A stretch of 64,000 nucleotides of DNA from Cricetomys ansorgei (GCA_026225945.1 JAMJFZ010001815.1:18063501-18127500); one strand, 5' to 3'. Counted from the stretch's first letter, positions 23,396 to 35,764 are shown. Numbers and translations: made by a program. Notes: generated by a model not told the origin, from the letters alone.

Positions 23396-25644
23396 CAGCC
23401 TTAGGTTAGTAAAGATCCAAAAATCATCAACAAAATGGACCAATAAAATTTATAAGCTTGAAAAAGTCTACCTAGGCAGCTAAGATTACCAAAAATATAA
23501 ATGCCATGAATGAAAAGTTTCTGAAGCAGGTAAGGGGAATCCCTTAATATTTTGCAAAAACTAAAAGTGTACTACCTACGTTTTCAGCCCAAAACATCAC
23601 TGGGTAGAAATCGTCCAACATTCACTTCTAAGGCTAGCATTCATACTGAGAGAACTTTCCTCATTCTCTATGAAGGGGAGAAAATGAACCTGAGACTATA
23701 AAGAAGAAGGAATTATGGAAATCAAACTGAGCCTGTGTCAGAGATGTGAGCTGTTTACTGCAGCTGTAATTGATACCCCTTCCAGAATGCAGGCTATTAT
23801 TGCTATGGTGATTTCCAGCAGTGCCAAGATGGCCATTCCAATTCAAAATGATTATCTGGCAAGAGAATATATTTGCAACTAATGTTTGCAAGTATGAAAG
23901 GCCCTATATTTCAGCATCCAAATTTTCATTAGCTTCCGTATTTATTGCAGGGTATTTTAGCTTTATCATTAGAATACCTTTCATGGAACTACGTGAAATA
24001 TTTCAAAATGATCTCTGGTTTTATAATATTGGCACCCACCATAGTTTTATCTTTTTCCATTGTTTATTTTTAGTAAGTCCAACCAATCTAATTTTTAAAA
24101 TAAAATCCATCAAATTCCAGAATCTAGTACTGCTCATCCAAACAGACCGTATTCATAAAAGCTCCAATCACTTAATGCATCTAGTTTCCCAATGAGACAT
24201 TTAACACTGGCTTTGCTTTTTAAGCATTCTTTATAGAACAAAGATATTTGATTGCAAGAAACATGAGAAGACTTTGAATAAGACACAAACACAAACTAAA
24301 AGATTCCTGTTGGAAAGACATAGACTGATTCAGCTCCTGGCCAGGGAACAGTAGCAAATTAGATTGACATTCCTAGCAACGTGGGACAAGAGAGAACATA
24401 CTCAAAACACAGTCCAAATCAGCTCACAAGGTAAAGGGATAAATGAACTTGCCTGGAAAACATAATCAGATGCCTGCAGCAAAAATAAAGGTGTTGTGCC
24501 TTTGGTACCAGGCAGCTTCAGGAGAATCCCTTTCTTGTCTTTGAAGAGGGAGAGTTTCATTAAGGAGAAGAGATTCAAGAGTAGGGTTGAAAATTGCATT
24601 AGAAATCAGAATTCTCAAGGAAGAGAGGGAGAGAGAGAGAGAATATAGACAATCAGCACCACGATTAATCACTTTTGACTTTAATATGAACTTGTAAACA
24701 TTTGGACGTTGTCTTATTTGTATTTCTCTTAGCTTCCCCTCCCACTTTGTTTAGCATCCTCACGTTTTTAATCACAGATGTAAATTTCCATTTATTCGGA
24801 TTACTAGAACTACTGGAAGGCAGTAATCCAGTATACCTTTTCCACCATTGTTACTCTGGCATCCTGCACAGTGTGTGGTGTTTCTAAGTATGCATTAAAT
24901 AATGCAACAAAATGTGCTTAGTGAAATGACGGTGATTCGACCTCACTCCTACGTAACAGAAATGTCTGTGTAGTAATGTTCATTACTATGAAAATGTGGT
25001 TGTTTTTTACATGTTCTGTGTGTCATTGGGCTATAATTTAATGAGTGTCTTAGGACCTAGTACTACTTGTCTCTGAAGCGCAGGATGTACTGAATGACTT
25101 TGCCAGCTACATGGTCCTCAGAATGCCTCCACCAACTTGTTTATGCAAATCCTCACTCTCATAAATCTCCATCAGCCATCACTAGTCAAATGATGTTTGC
25201 CTGGTGTTTCTCTCTAAAGCCCGCAAACCTGTTTCATGTACTCTCTTCGAGACTGATGGGAAGTTAATGGCACTGTAATTGCTTGCTATATTTCATGTCC
25301 CATCATTGAGTCATGCTGCCGTGTTCTCATCCTCAACCACCTGATTCTTCAACAGCCAAGTCCTAGAGTTACAGCAGCAAGATTGACATTGGTTACTGCG
25401 AGACTTAAAATGGCAGGATTCTCTCATGTGAATTTAGGGCTGGGGGAAAATGGAAGAAATTAGCATTATAGTGAATTGCCTAGATACTATTCATGAAGTT
25501 AGGAAATTTAAGTCTGCAAAAGAGAGGGCAGGCTTTTGTAATATGGTAAAAGACTCAGTTTAACTTTCCATTTGTCTTTCTCCCTGTTTATCCTCTCTGT
25601 AGACATCTTTTTAGATGAAAACGTAAATGTTGACAACCTTTCCC

Positions 25645-25647
<3 letters not shown>

Positions 25648-25709
<62 letters not shown>
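25648..25709. repeat. (TA)31 microsatellite
   Basis: An uninterrupted TA array of about 62 bases. Confidence 0.97.
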
Positions 25710-25711
<2 letters not shown>

Positions 25712-26760
25712 CTCTCAACAAATTCTCACATCTGAAAGCCTTTGCTAATATAGACAGTGGGCCAAAAGTTAAAGTCAAAGCCCAGACATAGATCTAATAG
25801 CCTCACACAAACCACATGAGCAAATGGTGTTAAGATATGTAGGTTTCAAAATACTGTGAACTCTTAAGCATGACAGCGGAGTCCTGGAGAATCACCAAAA
25901 TGCCAATTCATAACTTTGCAAAGTCAACATCGCTGAATGGCACTTGCAAATACAGAGAATTTATTCTCTGATTCTTCTCCACTCGTGCCCTTTAAATGCT
26001 TTGTAACAGGAAAATATTCAGCCCCTAAATGCCCCAAGATCATTCTTACTTACAAGTCCATTTGTTGGGTTACAGGGAAGTATATGTAACTCTGTAACTA
26101 GAGGAGAAGGGAATTAATATACTTGCATCTGTGATTTTAATAGCTCACTGGGCACACAACGAACCTATGGGCCAAATTTCCCTTCTGCAAAGCTCAGCCG
26201 TTATTCACAGGGAGAGTGCAAGGTTTTAGATTCCACACATCTTTCAGGCACTTCAGAGCTGTGAGTCAGCACTAATGGCAGGGCCTGGGATTATGTTCCC
26301 CCTTTAGTGCTGTGAGCCACGGTGGTACTGTTTATAGAAGTAAGACATAAAGAAGTAAATATTTCCCATGACAAACATCAAGGCCTCAGGTGCTTTACAA
26401 AGTCCATTTTTTTTTAACATTTTTAAATTACTGTAACAACTTTTTGCAAAACAGACTTAACTTTTAAGGAATGAAAATCTTTCACAAGAATGATGACTAC
26501 ATTTTTAATGCACCTGCAAGAAGAAGAAGAAACTTACTTTTTTTTTTTTTTTTTTACTCTTGTGAGTGGAAAGAAAAAGCCCATTTTTCTTTTTCAGAAA
26601 GAAATAGAAATAGGAAAAAGATTTGGTACATGTCATTTGCGTATGTGGTGTCTTTGGGGACTACCGGCTCCTGCCAGGCTTAGCTTCCCATAGTATTAAA
26701 CAGCTTTTAAGAACATGTGAGTCAAATTAGGAATGAGAACCACCCTGTTCTCTCTTGCAG

Positions 26761-26865
26761 AAGGTCATGCACACAAGGAAGAGGCACATGGAATTGTTTC
26801 AGGAACTAAATCAGAAGTTTCAGACTTTGGACAGATTTCGGGACATACCAAATACAAGCAGTATG
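26761..26865 (+). CDS. Adgrb3: Adgrb3 exon with the ELMO-binding helix (105 nt)
   Basis: The acceptor is TCTCTTGCAG (ends 26760) and the donor ATG|GTGAGT (26866). Thirty-five codons in phase 0 encode [20 protein letters not shown], then [15 protein letters not shown]. The amphipathic basic segment with R-K-R matches the helix reported to bind ELMO proteins in BAI1 and BAI3, which links the receptor to DOCK and Rac. Both splice phases are 0, so the exon could be skipped in frame. The reading frame stays open through the donor for 38 more codons, to about 26982, if the intron were retained. Confidence 0.96.
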
Positions 26866-27780
26866 GTGAGTATATTCTGCATTCACCGTGCCCCACGCCA
26901 GGCTGGGCCGCAGCGAGGCCAGCTGTGCCCCTTGCCCTCCAGGACAACTACAGAACAAAAAAAGCTAGTGCACACAGGATAATTAACAAACCCAAAATGC
27001 ACTTGGGAAAGGTGACCAGGAGACTTACTAGGCATGACAGAGTCTTTACGTGTTTCGTGTTTCATTATAATTTCAAATGTGGTCCCTGATAAGCTTTAAT
27101 TAGGGTTAGTTATATGTCAAAAAAAAAAAAGGTTGTCTTCATATGGCAATATTCCCACCAGTTAAAATTCAGTTAATTCAAATCTCCGAATAGTTTGCTA
27201 AATTTTCCCATTGTTATTCTAATGCCTGCCATTTTAAGGCCACAAAATATAATGCTGGTATAATTACAAAGCCTAACTCAAACCGGAATAATACAATTTT
27301 ATCTCCAGAAGATTCATTTGTTTAGCGATGAGAGTTTTGGTATACGCCAATATCAGGAACTTGGGTTGTTGGTTGTAACCATTTCCTTCTCATTCATTCA
27401 TATACCACTACCATCTTAGTAGAGGACTTCATGAAATTAACTCTGTGCACGGCACAGTCATAGCGTCAGAGGAGGCCGCACAGCCACTGGTAAGTGGACT
27501 GCGCCAGGACTCTAGGAATTTGACCTACTTGAAAACACAGCTGCGAACTACCTGAGATTGAGCAAGGCTTACAGATCTTTGCTTCTAAAGCTCGACTTCC
27601 TCTTCTTAAGTGGGACACAGAGTACAGCAGTGGACGGTATGTGCTCACAACATTCCAAAGGCAAAGGTGAGGGCACTGAGGTTGGCGTGGTCTGCTGCCT
27701 CCCACCAGCTCTTCTGCTCACATGTAGTGTTCCTTGCCCAACCATGGCAGCCTGTGGGTGGTCCTTCTTTACTAGAGAGT

Positions 27781-27930
27781 AATAGATGAATGGTCCATGT
27801 ATATAGACAGATGTAGGTAGATGATAGACAGATGATAGATAGATAGATACATACATACATAATAGATGATTGGTAGATAGATGATAGAAAATATAGTGAT
27901 AAAAATGATAAAAGTATATAGATAGATGAT
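27781..27930. repeat. Degenerate GATA/GATG simple repeat
   Basis: Units such as GATAGATAGATACATACATA and GATGATAGACAGATGATAGA form an eroded tetranucleotide array. Open frames on the minus strand over it are composition effects. Confidence 0.85.
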
Positions 27931-29537
27931 AATACCATCTATTTACCTTTACCTCTATTATTTCTAATCTCTGTACATATAAATAACATGATATTTGATC
28001 AACCTCTTGTAATTCTTTCATATGTATCTTATGAGTCTTAGTCCTAGCAACTGATTAATGAAATTAGTGTATGAAAAGCTAAAAGATGAAACGTATGCAT
28101 AATCCTTTTTTTTTTTTCCTTCATTCTTCCTGGTACTTATACCATGACTGCTGGTCCTGGTAAGTTACTGGTAAATGCAACTATGGATTTATTTCATAAC
28201 AAAAATAGCTCAGTCCATTTTTTTAAATGAAGCTTATTCAAATACTACATACTTTAGCTCTTAATTGGATTCTAAATAGTTAGTGTATGTATCAAACTAT
28301 TTTCCCCAGAAAAGCAGGAAATTTTTTTTTTAATCTCTAACACAATGCTAGACATATAGAAGACAATTGTAGTTTGTGTTTTGCGAGTGATTCTTTCTCA
28401 TCTACTCCTCCAAAAATTAAATCATCAATTTTCAGCTAGCAGGCAAATGCGAAGGACACCATTGAGATTAGACCTAAACGCATTAGCTCCTCGTTTCGGA
28501 ATATTGAAAGCTAACATGAAAATAAACTAAAGAAACATCAAAACAACATTTCTTTTTTTTTTTTTTTTAAGTAGAGGTTGTGTTTACAAGTCTGAAAGCC
28601 TTATGCAACAGCTACAGCTGGCTGACTGCTATAATATGATTGTAATTTCCCCTTGTTGTGGAAATTACAACAACAACTGGTCTGGGTATTAAATCATTAA
28701 TGGCACAAATGACTGTATCTCAGTTCCCTAACAACCAAAATAGTCTACTAATTACATTGCATCTCAGCAGTAGTACACCTTTCTAGAAGAGATTTATAAA
28801 TATTTACCATTTGGGAGCTTGGGGGTGCAAAAGAGACAGATGTTATTGCTGCTTAACTGTTGTCCTAAACATCCAAAATAGGAAAAAAAAAATAGGGTCC
28901 TTTATTCAGCCCTGATTACTAACAGACATGCAAATGAATTCAATATATTTAATTTAGTCACGTAATTTGTAGGGATACAAGGAATCTCAGTTTTCTGATT
29001 CAAGGCGAGGGTTGCTACTTTAGGACACCTGCCCACCGCTGCTAATGATGGTCGTTATTCAGAGCAATAGAAGCTGTGAAATCAAAATGAGGCTGAAATA
29101 TCATGTAGTCCATTTTCTTACTTCTAAGGAGAAAGATGTATACAACACTTAATAAAGCAATGGTTGCTTTTAGATGATCCCCAGTGATGAAACCCTTTTA
29201 ACCTGAGTGGTTTCACAGTTCAGTCAAGATCTCTTTCCTTCCAGCAGCTTCCAGGAATTGTTATGATGTTTTAGAATACTCGTTCTCTCTTCTGCTTCAT
29301 CTACAATGAGAGTAGGATTAGGGAAATGAAGGAAGCAAAGAAAGGATAATGGTAACGAAGAAGGAACAAAATAGAGAAGAGAGAGATGGAGGGACTTGGT
29401 CCTCCTGGACCTTTAGGCCATTCCTGGCTACATCGGCTATTGGAAATGTTCATTGAGATGGTTCTGAATGCTGATATTCACCCAACAGTGCTACTACTGC
29501 CATGTCCTAAAGCCAAATTAGCATGTTCAGAAGCTCT

Positions 29538-29980
29538 ATGTTGGCTTACAGTGGCTCTGTAATTACTGGGCTTTTAATATATATACTCCATTGTAACTGT
29601 CTCCTCCTGTACTTGAACTCAGAAGACAAACAACAGTGTAAACTCAGGAACTTACACGAGTCACGTCATTTCATATTGTTATAGTCAGCCCTCAGTTGAA
29701 GCCTTTCCCAGCCTCTGTAGCTCTCTCATTGCAAAATTCAATGATATCTTTCAGCTATAGCTTAGCATTCACTTGAGCCATGGGTATATGAGGCTCTTTC
29801 TCTTATGAGAGTCTGTACACTACCCTCTTGCCAGACCCAACACACAGGAAGAGGAAGGGATATGGGCACTGGCCATTAATCACTGCCTGCTGGTAGCAGG
29901 TATATGTATGTCGGCTTACAGTAGCTATGTAATAACTAGACTTTTAACACATATGTTCCATTTTAATTGTTGCCTCCTTT
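29538..29980 (+). repeat. Imperfect 73-bp direct repeat, period 370
   Basis: ATGTTGGCTTACAGTGGCTC at 29538 and ATGTCGGCTTACAGTAGCTA at 29908 begin two copies of about 73 bp. They align without gaps at roughly 79 percent identity. The copies end near 29610 and 29980. Confidence 0.8.
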
Positions 29981-31194
29981 TTGGCTTCTGGGGGCTACAC
30001 AGAAGGGTTTCCACACTGAAGGACAGGTGACTTCTGGTCAAAGGAACTACTACATATTCCTGAATGAAGATGTAAACAGGGTTAAGCTGGGAGTGTCTTA
30101 GGATAACAGAAATAATTAAGAAAGCTGATTTATAATTTAATACTGAACTTCACAAAAGTTCAATTGATCATATGCTGAAAAATAACACTTTGCAATTAGT
30201 ATCTAGATATTTTGCCAATGCTTAAACTTGGTGACTTTAGTTTATGTGCTTGATCATTAACATATTTTTTAAAAGGGGAAGGGGTCCCATCTGTTTCAAA
30301 CATATCAGCAAATGAACTAGCATTTTGAATACCTGCAGTCCTGTTGGAATTGGACTATTGGATGGATGGATTTTCCATCACACTATAGAGTCCCAGAAAA
30401 CTCTTTTAAACACTGTTCTTGTCTAAAGTAAATAACTTCACTCTGTGAACTTGCTCCAGCAGAATCCATAGCAATGAGCGTATTCACTCATGATTGGTAG
30501 TTCAGGTGACGCACAGCACCTCCAGACAGTTAACTATTTGCTTCTGCCTACAAAATAAGTTCCAAGGTGGGGAGATTGGCACTCAAAGACTCAAAGACCC
30601 TCAAACTCTGACTTCCGTTCATCTGCCTGTTTTTGATTCTCCTACTTTTTTTTTCACACCAACTAGAGGTAATTAATACATGACTGTTGCTATTATTTGC
30701 AATCGCAGCACTCTGAATTTTGCTATTCTGGTATAGTCCTACAGCCACCCAGCCTCAACCACACATGCGTTAATTTATAGAGAAGTCTTCCTTTCTGTGG
30801 CATACTGAATGTCAGTTTTTGAGAAAAAAATGTGTTTCACACAAACAGAAGCCATCCCTGTACCTTCTTTTGATCTAGCATATTACTTTTTCTGAAACCA
30901 GATGGGAAGTAGACAGGGTGGGAAACAAAAAGATAATTGAAGGAGCAATTATAATTATGATCAATATACATTATTCCCTTAGCAGAACCATTTCTTTGTA
31001 CAATCAAAATACATGAATTCAAAGTATGCTTTTACGATGTTTTCATTCACATATAAATACCTTCCATAATAAATATACTTATTAAATACTAAGCCTGTAT
31101 TCATTTCCTCACTGACCTTTGAAAACTATTTTCAAGTACACAAAAAGAAGGTATTGATTCGCATGTGGCCTCAACTTCTTTGCCACACAATACA

Positions 31195-31310
31195 AAGCTT
31201 ATCTCCGTTGTGCAAGTATTCAGATGGAGGGCTTAGGCACAATGAATGCATTGCTCAAGGTCACATTCATACTGCATAAATGAACTGGGATGTAGACCTG
31301 TGTGTATCAG
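31195..31310 (-). repeat. MIR-like remnant
   Basis: GCTCAAGGTCACATTCATAC, followed by AACTGGGATGTAGACCTG, resembles the reversed MIR core (CCAAGGTCACACAGC, then GGATTTGAACCC). It is old and diverged. Confidence 0.5.
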
Positions 31311-33072
31311 ACTTTTAGTCTTGGGTTCCCTAGTGGACTGGTCTCCTTTTCCAGATGGGATCTATTATTTCCTCCCTTGAACCTAATATAATAGCCAGCA
31401 GAAAAGCAGCTCGTAAAGAGTATTTGCTGAAAGAAGGTAAAGCAAGAAGAAAGGAGGGATGAGGCTTGAAACTTTTAGTCTATAAAGCCAAATAAATCTC
31501 CCTCACCTATCCTGAAAGTTTACTCTTTGTCAGATCTTTATTATTAGCCATTTTTCTTTGAACTCCACATAATAAGAATAATTCCTGAAAACATCTAATG
31601 TACTCGGGAACTGAGGGTTTACTTTTTAGATACAAGTGTTTCTATAGGCTGTCTCCCTTGTATATGACTTAATATGAGGTTTGAAGTACTGAGTGCAACT
31701 AATATAAAAACCAGGAAATAGTTTTGTGTTCAACTTAATAATTGATTATAATGAATTGAAGACCAGATTTGGGGAGGAGGATAAGACATTCATGATGACT
31801 AGAGCATTTTTTTATTAATCAGTCTCCTGCAAACAAAGAGTGAGAACAAAACATGAAACAACCTTAATAATCTTGGAGAATGAATTCAAGGGCTAATTGA
31901 AATTTTAAAACAGCTAGGAAAAGGAACTAAGAGCATGGAAATTATTTAGTAAAGCGAGTTCAATTGTCTCTCATGAATAATAATAAATTTTAATGAGACT
32001 CTGTATCAAATTAGAACCTGGACTAGTGTAAAAGTGACAACCCTCACTTGACATTTCCTCTGGTGACAATAAATAAATTCAGCTTTAATCAATACTCTAC
32101 TTAATTTGGCTCCATCAGCTTAACCACTGGTTGTTTCAGTATTTGGGTTTAATTTTCTGCTAAGAAGTTTTCAGTCATGATTTCCATCTTGTTCTTTGAT
32201 GACACTCAGCTTATTCTGTCCCATTCAATTTCCCCCACTCACAGAAATCTTTAAATGACACGGATTTAAAATAAATCAAGTTCACTAGTAAATTTTAGCG
32301 GACTATCAGATGAAAGAATTGCAATGGGTGTCGGTTAATGTACTTATTGAGCTCTACAAGATGGTAGCGGTGAAGGCAGACATAAGTAGGAGAACCCTGA
32401 GTCTTAAATAATAGAAGGCATTGCACACTAAAGCATACTGCCGAACAGTGGCTATACACGTTCTCCCCTGTATCACTGGATGCGTTTTCCATGCTCCTGT
32501 GATCTTTAAAGTGGAAGATGATGGGTGTATCGCCCAACCACATAAAGTATCGTGAAGAATAGCATCCAAAACTCACAAAGCAAGACAATATACCAACATA
32601 TGAATATTCAAATGTGCTAATTTTTGAAAAAATAGGGGTTTTTTTTTTCAGTGCAATGCTACTAGGTTGAGTAACTTATTAGCATTAAATAGCACATTTT
32701 GAGAACTATATTCAGATTTGTTGACTTCACTAAAATTTCTGCCACAATCTTTAGGTTTTCTACATTTAATCTTATCAGGACTTGACTCTCCTTCATTTTT
32801 ATTTGAAAAAACAGCCATAATGAAATTTGGATCTGTTTTGCCTTCCATAGTGGTTTTCACATCTTTCAACTCCTGATCTCTATACAATGACTTAGAGAAC
32901 ATATTCTTCACTTTGTGCCTTGAAAGAAAGATTAAATTGAAACTATCCTTTGCAGCTACCCTCGATTTTAAATCATCTCTGAATCCTATAAACTGCATAC
33001 TCACTTCCTGGGTATGTCAGCAAGCAGTAATATCAATCATCAAATAAACAGTTCTGTTCTTCTCCTCAACAG

Positions 33073-33261
33073 GAAAACCCAGCACCAAACAAGAATCCAT
33101 GGGACACTTTCAAAGCCCCCAGTGAATACCAACATTACACCACAATCAACGTCTTAGACACAGAGGCAAAGGATGCTCTGGAGTTGAGGCCTGCAGAGTG
33201 GGAGAAGTGTCTGAACTTGCCTCTGGATGTGCAAGAGGGTGACTTTCAGACAGAAGTGTAA
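33073..33261 (+). CDS. Adgrb3: Adgrb3 terminal coding exon, PDZ-ligand C-terminus
   Basis: The acceptor CCTCAACAG ends at 33072. Sixty-two codons encode [14 protein letters not shown], then [40 protein letters not shown] and EGDFQTEV, with TAA at 33259-33261. The last four residues, Q-T-E-V, fit the class I PDZ-binding pattern (S/T-x-V). They are identical to the C-terminus of BAI1, where they bind synaptic scaffolds such as PSD-95 family and MAGI proteins. The W-D-T-F-K and A-E-W-E blocks also match the family. No disruption is present. Confidence 0.97.
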   Translation, partial: ENPAPNKNPWDTFKAPSEYQHYTTINVLDTEAKDALELRPAEWEKCLNLPLDVQEGDFQTEV

Positions 33262-33578
33262 CACAATCAAAGTGAACTGAGGTGGAGACACATTCAGATA
33301 CACTGACACTGACTTGGGAAGCCTGACATTTCCACCTGGACAGTGTGACTTCCTGCTGTCAGGACCTTCCTGTGCCAACATCAGTGTTTTCATATGATAA
33401 TTTCTCACTGGTCAGGCTAGTGGAGAGACAGACAGGTGTACAGTTCTCGCCACCCGTGTTGTAAGTACCCGTGGAATGGATTTGTAAGGTAATCTTTATA
33501 GATAAACCTCAAGCAACGATTCATGTTGTAACAGCTTCATGTGGTTTAGTTTTCAGAAAACTTCACCATGAAGCACAA

Positions 33579-33586
33579 TGTATATA
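33579..33586 (+). promoter_or_regulatory. Pumilio response element, UGUAUAUA
   Basis: TGTATATA in the 3' UTR is the canonical UGUANAUA site that Pumilio proteins bind to repress or destabilise mRNA. Occupancy is inferred. Confidence 0.6.
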
Positions 33587-33716
33587 TTTATGCAGTTTTT
33601 AAAGTTTATAACAGTCTGTTTGGCCATTACTACACTTTTTACTTTATAATATAAAAGCAAAGTTTTTGTCATTAAATGAATGTTTGTTGAGCTACATTCT
33701 TCATTGCTTTAAATGC

Positions 33717-33722
33717 AATAAA
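33717..33722 (+). promoter_or_regulatory. Poly(A) signal AATAAA, proximal
   Basis: The hexamer AATAAA lies in AATGCAATAAAGTAATAATC. It sits about 460 bases after the stop. The downstream sequence is U-rich (CACTTTTATATG). Confidence 0.6.
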
Positions 33723-33845
33723 GTAATAATCTCACTTTTATATGAATAATATATTTCACATCTTTATTATTGCAGTTTTCTCTAGAAGGCTCCGAGTAGC
33801 TTTCTCTGCTGCAGCTGTGTATAAAATATTTAAAATGTTGTATGG

Positions 33846-33855
33846 TGTAAATAAA
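33846..33855 (+). promoter_or_regulatory. Distal poly(A) signal overlapping a Pumilio-type site
   Basis: TGTAAATAAA contains UGUAAAUA (33846-33853) and AATAAA (33850-33855). UGUA tetramers occur three times in the 45 bases before the hexamer, the kind of upstream element bound by CFIm. A U/GU-rich stretch follows. This is the better-looking cleavage signal of the two. Confidence 0.75.
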
Positions 33856-35517
33856 CTTTTGTCTACACATCAGTTTTTTAGTGCATTTTATTTTGGATTT
33901 GTTGAACAGAAATTTACATATTTATAAAGTTTTCTTTTTCAATACCGACACTGAAAATGTATTCAGAGTTTTAACAGCATACCACTATTCCTCCTTTGAG
34001 CCCAATGATTTCTCAGTGTAATGATAGGTTTGTATAGGGCTTCTGTATTTCCTACTTAAACACACCATGGAAAAATGTACCATGTAAACAGGGCTTGTCA
34101 GAAATCTGCAGCCATCATCCTCTTCATAACATTCTCTTTTCTGTCTTGTGGCAAAATGACAAGTGGCAGAAAACAGAAGGTAACTAAACAGAAACTGATG
34201 CAGGAAAAATGTTTTAGGTGATTCTGTTTTCTGCATGTTTCACAGAAAGCTATTTCTACTAGAGTAAACATAAACATCAAAAAAAAAAAAACCCAACTTA
34301 TTTGGGACCTTACATGTCTGATCTGCATACACTCCAGCAGAAGGAGAAGGAGAATGGATGTAGCCGTCTCTGATTTGAAAAGTAAGAAGCCCGAGATGAG
34401 CCAACTGCACAAACAGCCCCCAGTGGCCTCTCATAGTGTTGTTCCTTGCTTGCTCAGACACATGCTCCACAGAAAGCCAAGAAGGAATTCAGCAATTGCC
34501 AGGGCCTTTGGGTGGCTGGAAAGCGTATCTTGCAATCCGAAGCATTGAAGGTAATGGAAAGAAGATTGGGGGTGTCCTCAAATGTCCTAGAATGCTTAAT
34601 TTGATTAGCTTTTTGCTAAGCTTGAACTGTGCGATCTTTGTTTGGAACTCATATGGATCAGTTCCTTCTCTTGCTGGCCTTGGGGTGGGGGGGGACACCC
34701 TGGCTCTCGGGATGCAGGAAGAGACAATGAATGGTGCTTCCATCTTCCTCTGAGTTGGAGCCTTAACCACACAGCTCAGGCAGAACCCCTATCCCACGCT
34801 GAAAACGTTCTCAGTGTCAAGGTGTTAAAAAGTATATTTTTGATCAGATTTTAAAATAAAAGTGGTATCGCTATGCAAAAGGAGTATAACAAAGATTTTT
34901 TTTCAATAAATCAAATGCTAATTATAATTGTAGAGTCTATTGAATTTTTAAGATGATTTTTTTTGTGAGAAGGAATATTTGATAAATCTTCCCCCTTCTC
35001 TCACTTTCTCTCCTTCCTTTTATCCCTCTCTTACATATATACACACAAATACACACATGTCTCTTTGTGTGTGTACACACATATTAAAGTAAAAAAAAAC
35101 ACCTATAGCAATGAGTAAAGATTATGTAGAAAATCACTCACTCTAATTTGTAAAACCTTAATGTTTTTGAAAAATTGCATTAGGCATATGTCTCAAATTA
35201 TAAATCCAGTAAGTTACCAATATATCAATTTAATACATTAGATTTATATTTCCCCTATGCATTTGCTGTCCTAAAATAAACCCTTATATTTTTTTACTTT
35301 GACTTTTCTTTAGCTCTAGTAATTCAATATTGCATGACAGTGAATCAGAAATTGCTCACCAAAATTATTTGGGGGTGGAAAGTTGGGAGTTTTTAGGAGG
35401 TTTGCCAAGTTGTCAGTATGGTTCATTTTTCTGTTCAGGAAGACCCAGTCTAGTCTATTTCTTTTAAGTTCTGTGCCACTTTTGCACACACCTGTGTGCA
35501 TGCACAAAAACAAATCT

Positions 35518-35628
35518 TCACGGTCACTCCATAGACCAGGCTGGCCTCGAACTCACAAAGATCCATACCTGCCTCTGCCTCCCAAGTGCTGGGATTAAAG
35601 GCATGCACTACGGCATCATCGCTCGGCT
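35518..35628 (-). repeat. B1 SINE, partial
   Basis: CATAGACCAGGCTGGCCTCG, AACTCACAAAGATCCATACC and TGCCTCCCAAGTGCTGGGAT, then AAAGGCATGCACTAC, form a reversed B1 that lacks the tail-proximal third. Confidence 0.93.
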
Positions 35629-35764
35629 ATGAATTTTATCTTGATAAAGTTTTCCGTGATTTTCTGATCTAAAATAATTTCTCCTGTGAATTCTTTGAAC
35701 ACTGTTTCTGTACTTTTCTTAGGACCTCTCAAGTCTTCTATCTTGTTACTTATTTCAGATATTC

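Larger units (their letters stand above)
15380..26760 (+). other. Adgrb3: Adgrb3 intron, 11.4 kb
   Basis: The intron runs from GTAAGT to TCTCTTGCAG. It contains a GT array (16644-16679), a B1 fragment (16846-16945), a URR1 element (17533-17751), an L1 fragment (17885-18440), an LTR (about 18953-19393) and two reversed B1 copies (20101-20249 and 21771-21901). It also holds a G14 run (22943-22956), a GGAA/GAAA array (23241-23395) and a TA array (25648-25709). The stretches 15400-16600, 22000-22900 and 23400-25600 show nothing I can name, apart from an L2-like block near 22015-22110. Confidence 0.8.
26866..33072 (+). other. Adgrb3: Adgrb3 last intron, 6.2 kb
   Basis: The intron runs from GTGAGT to CTCCTCAACAG. 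It is mostly unique and AT-rich. Seen inside are a degenerate GATA-type array (27781-27930), an inverted repeat (28640-28670), an imperfect direct repeat (29538-29610 and 29908-29980) and a MIR-like piece near 31195-31310. I see no SINE of the B1 or B2 type in this 6 kb, which is unusual compared with the other introns. Confidence 0.8.
715..33870 (+). other. Adgrb3: Adgrb3 (Bai3) gene, 3' part, five coding exons
   Basis: This is the 3' portion of the gene for adhesion GPCR B3, a brain-enriched postsynaptic receptor. In the literature it binds C1q-like proteins outside the cell and ELMO/DOCK (Rac activation) and PDZ scaffolds inside. Five exons with AG acceptors and GT donors join in one phase (40+644+36+105+189 nt) to give 337 residues and a stop, entirely cytoplasmic tail. 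I recognise the family from the [40 protein letters not shown] and terminal DFQTEV blocks shared by the BAI1-3 receptors. The ectodomain, GAIN domain and seven-helix region are upstream of the window. Two exons are tiny (40 and 36 nt) and the introns are 4 to 11 kb, as is usual for large neuronal genes. Confidence 0.96.
33262..33870 (+). other. Adgrb3: Adgrb3 3' UTR
   Basis: About 600 bases follow the stop. It is AU-rich after 33540, with two candidate poly(A) signals (33717 and 33850). The end near 33870 is inferred from the second signal and the U/GU-rich sequence downstream (TTTTGTCTACACATCAGTTT). Longer neuronal 3' UTRs are possible and cannot be excluded by reading. Confidence 0.75.

Noticed and set aside
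23195..23443. 82-residue minus-strand frame rich in F-L-S-F
   Set aside because: It is encoded by the GGAA/GAAA array and has no nonrepetitive core.
27569..28021. 150-residue minus-strand frame
   Set aside because: Much of it is the eroded GATA/GATG array (Y-L-S-I repeats). The rest has no protein character.
32648..33004. 118-residue minus-strand frame just before the last Adgrb3 exon
   Set aside because: It is antisense to intron sequence, and no start context, splice signal or domain is evident. Some lysine- and serine-rich text is expected in AT-rich DNA.
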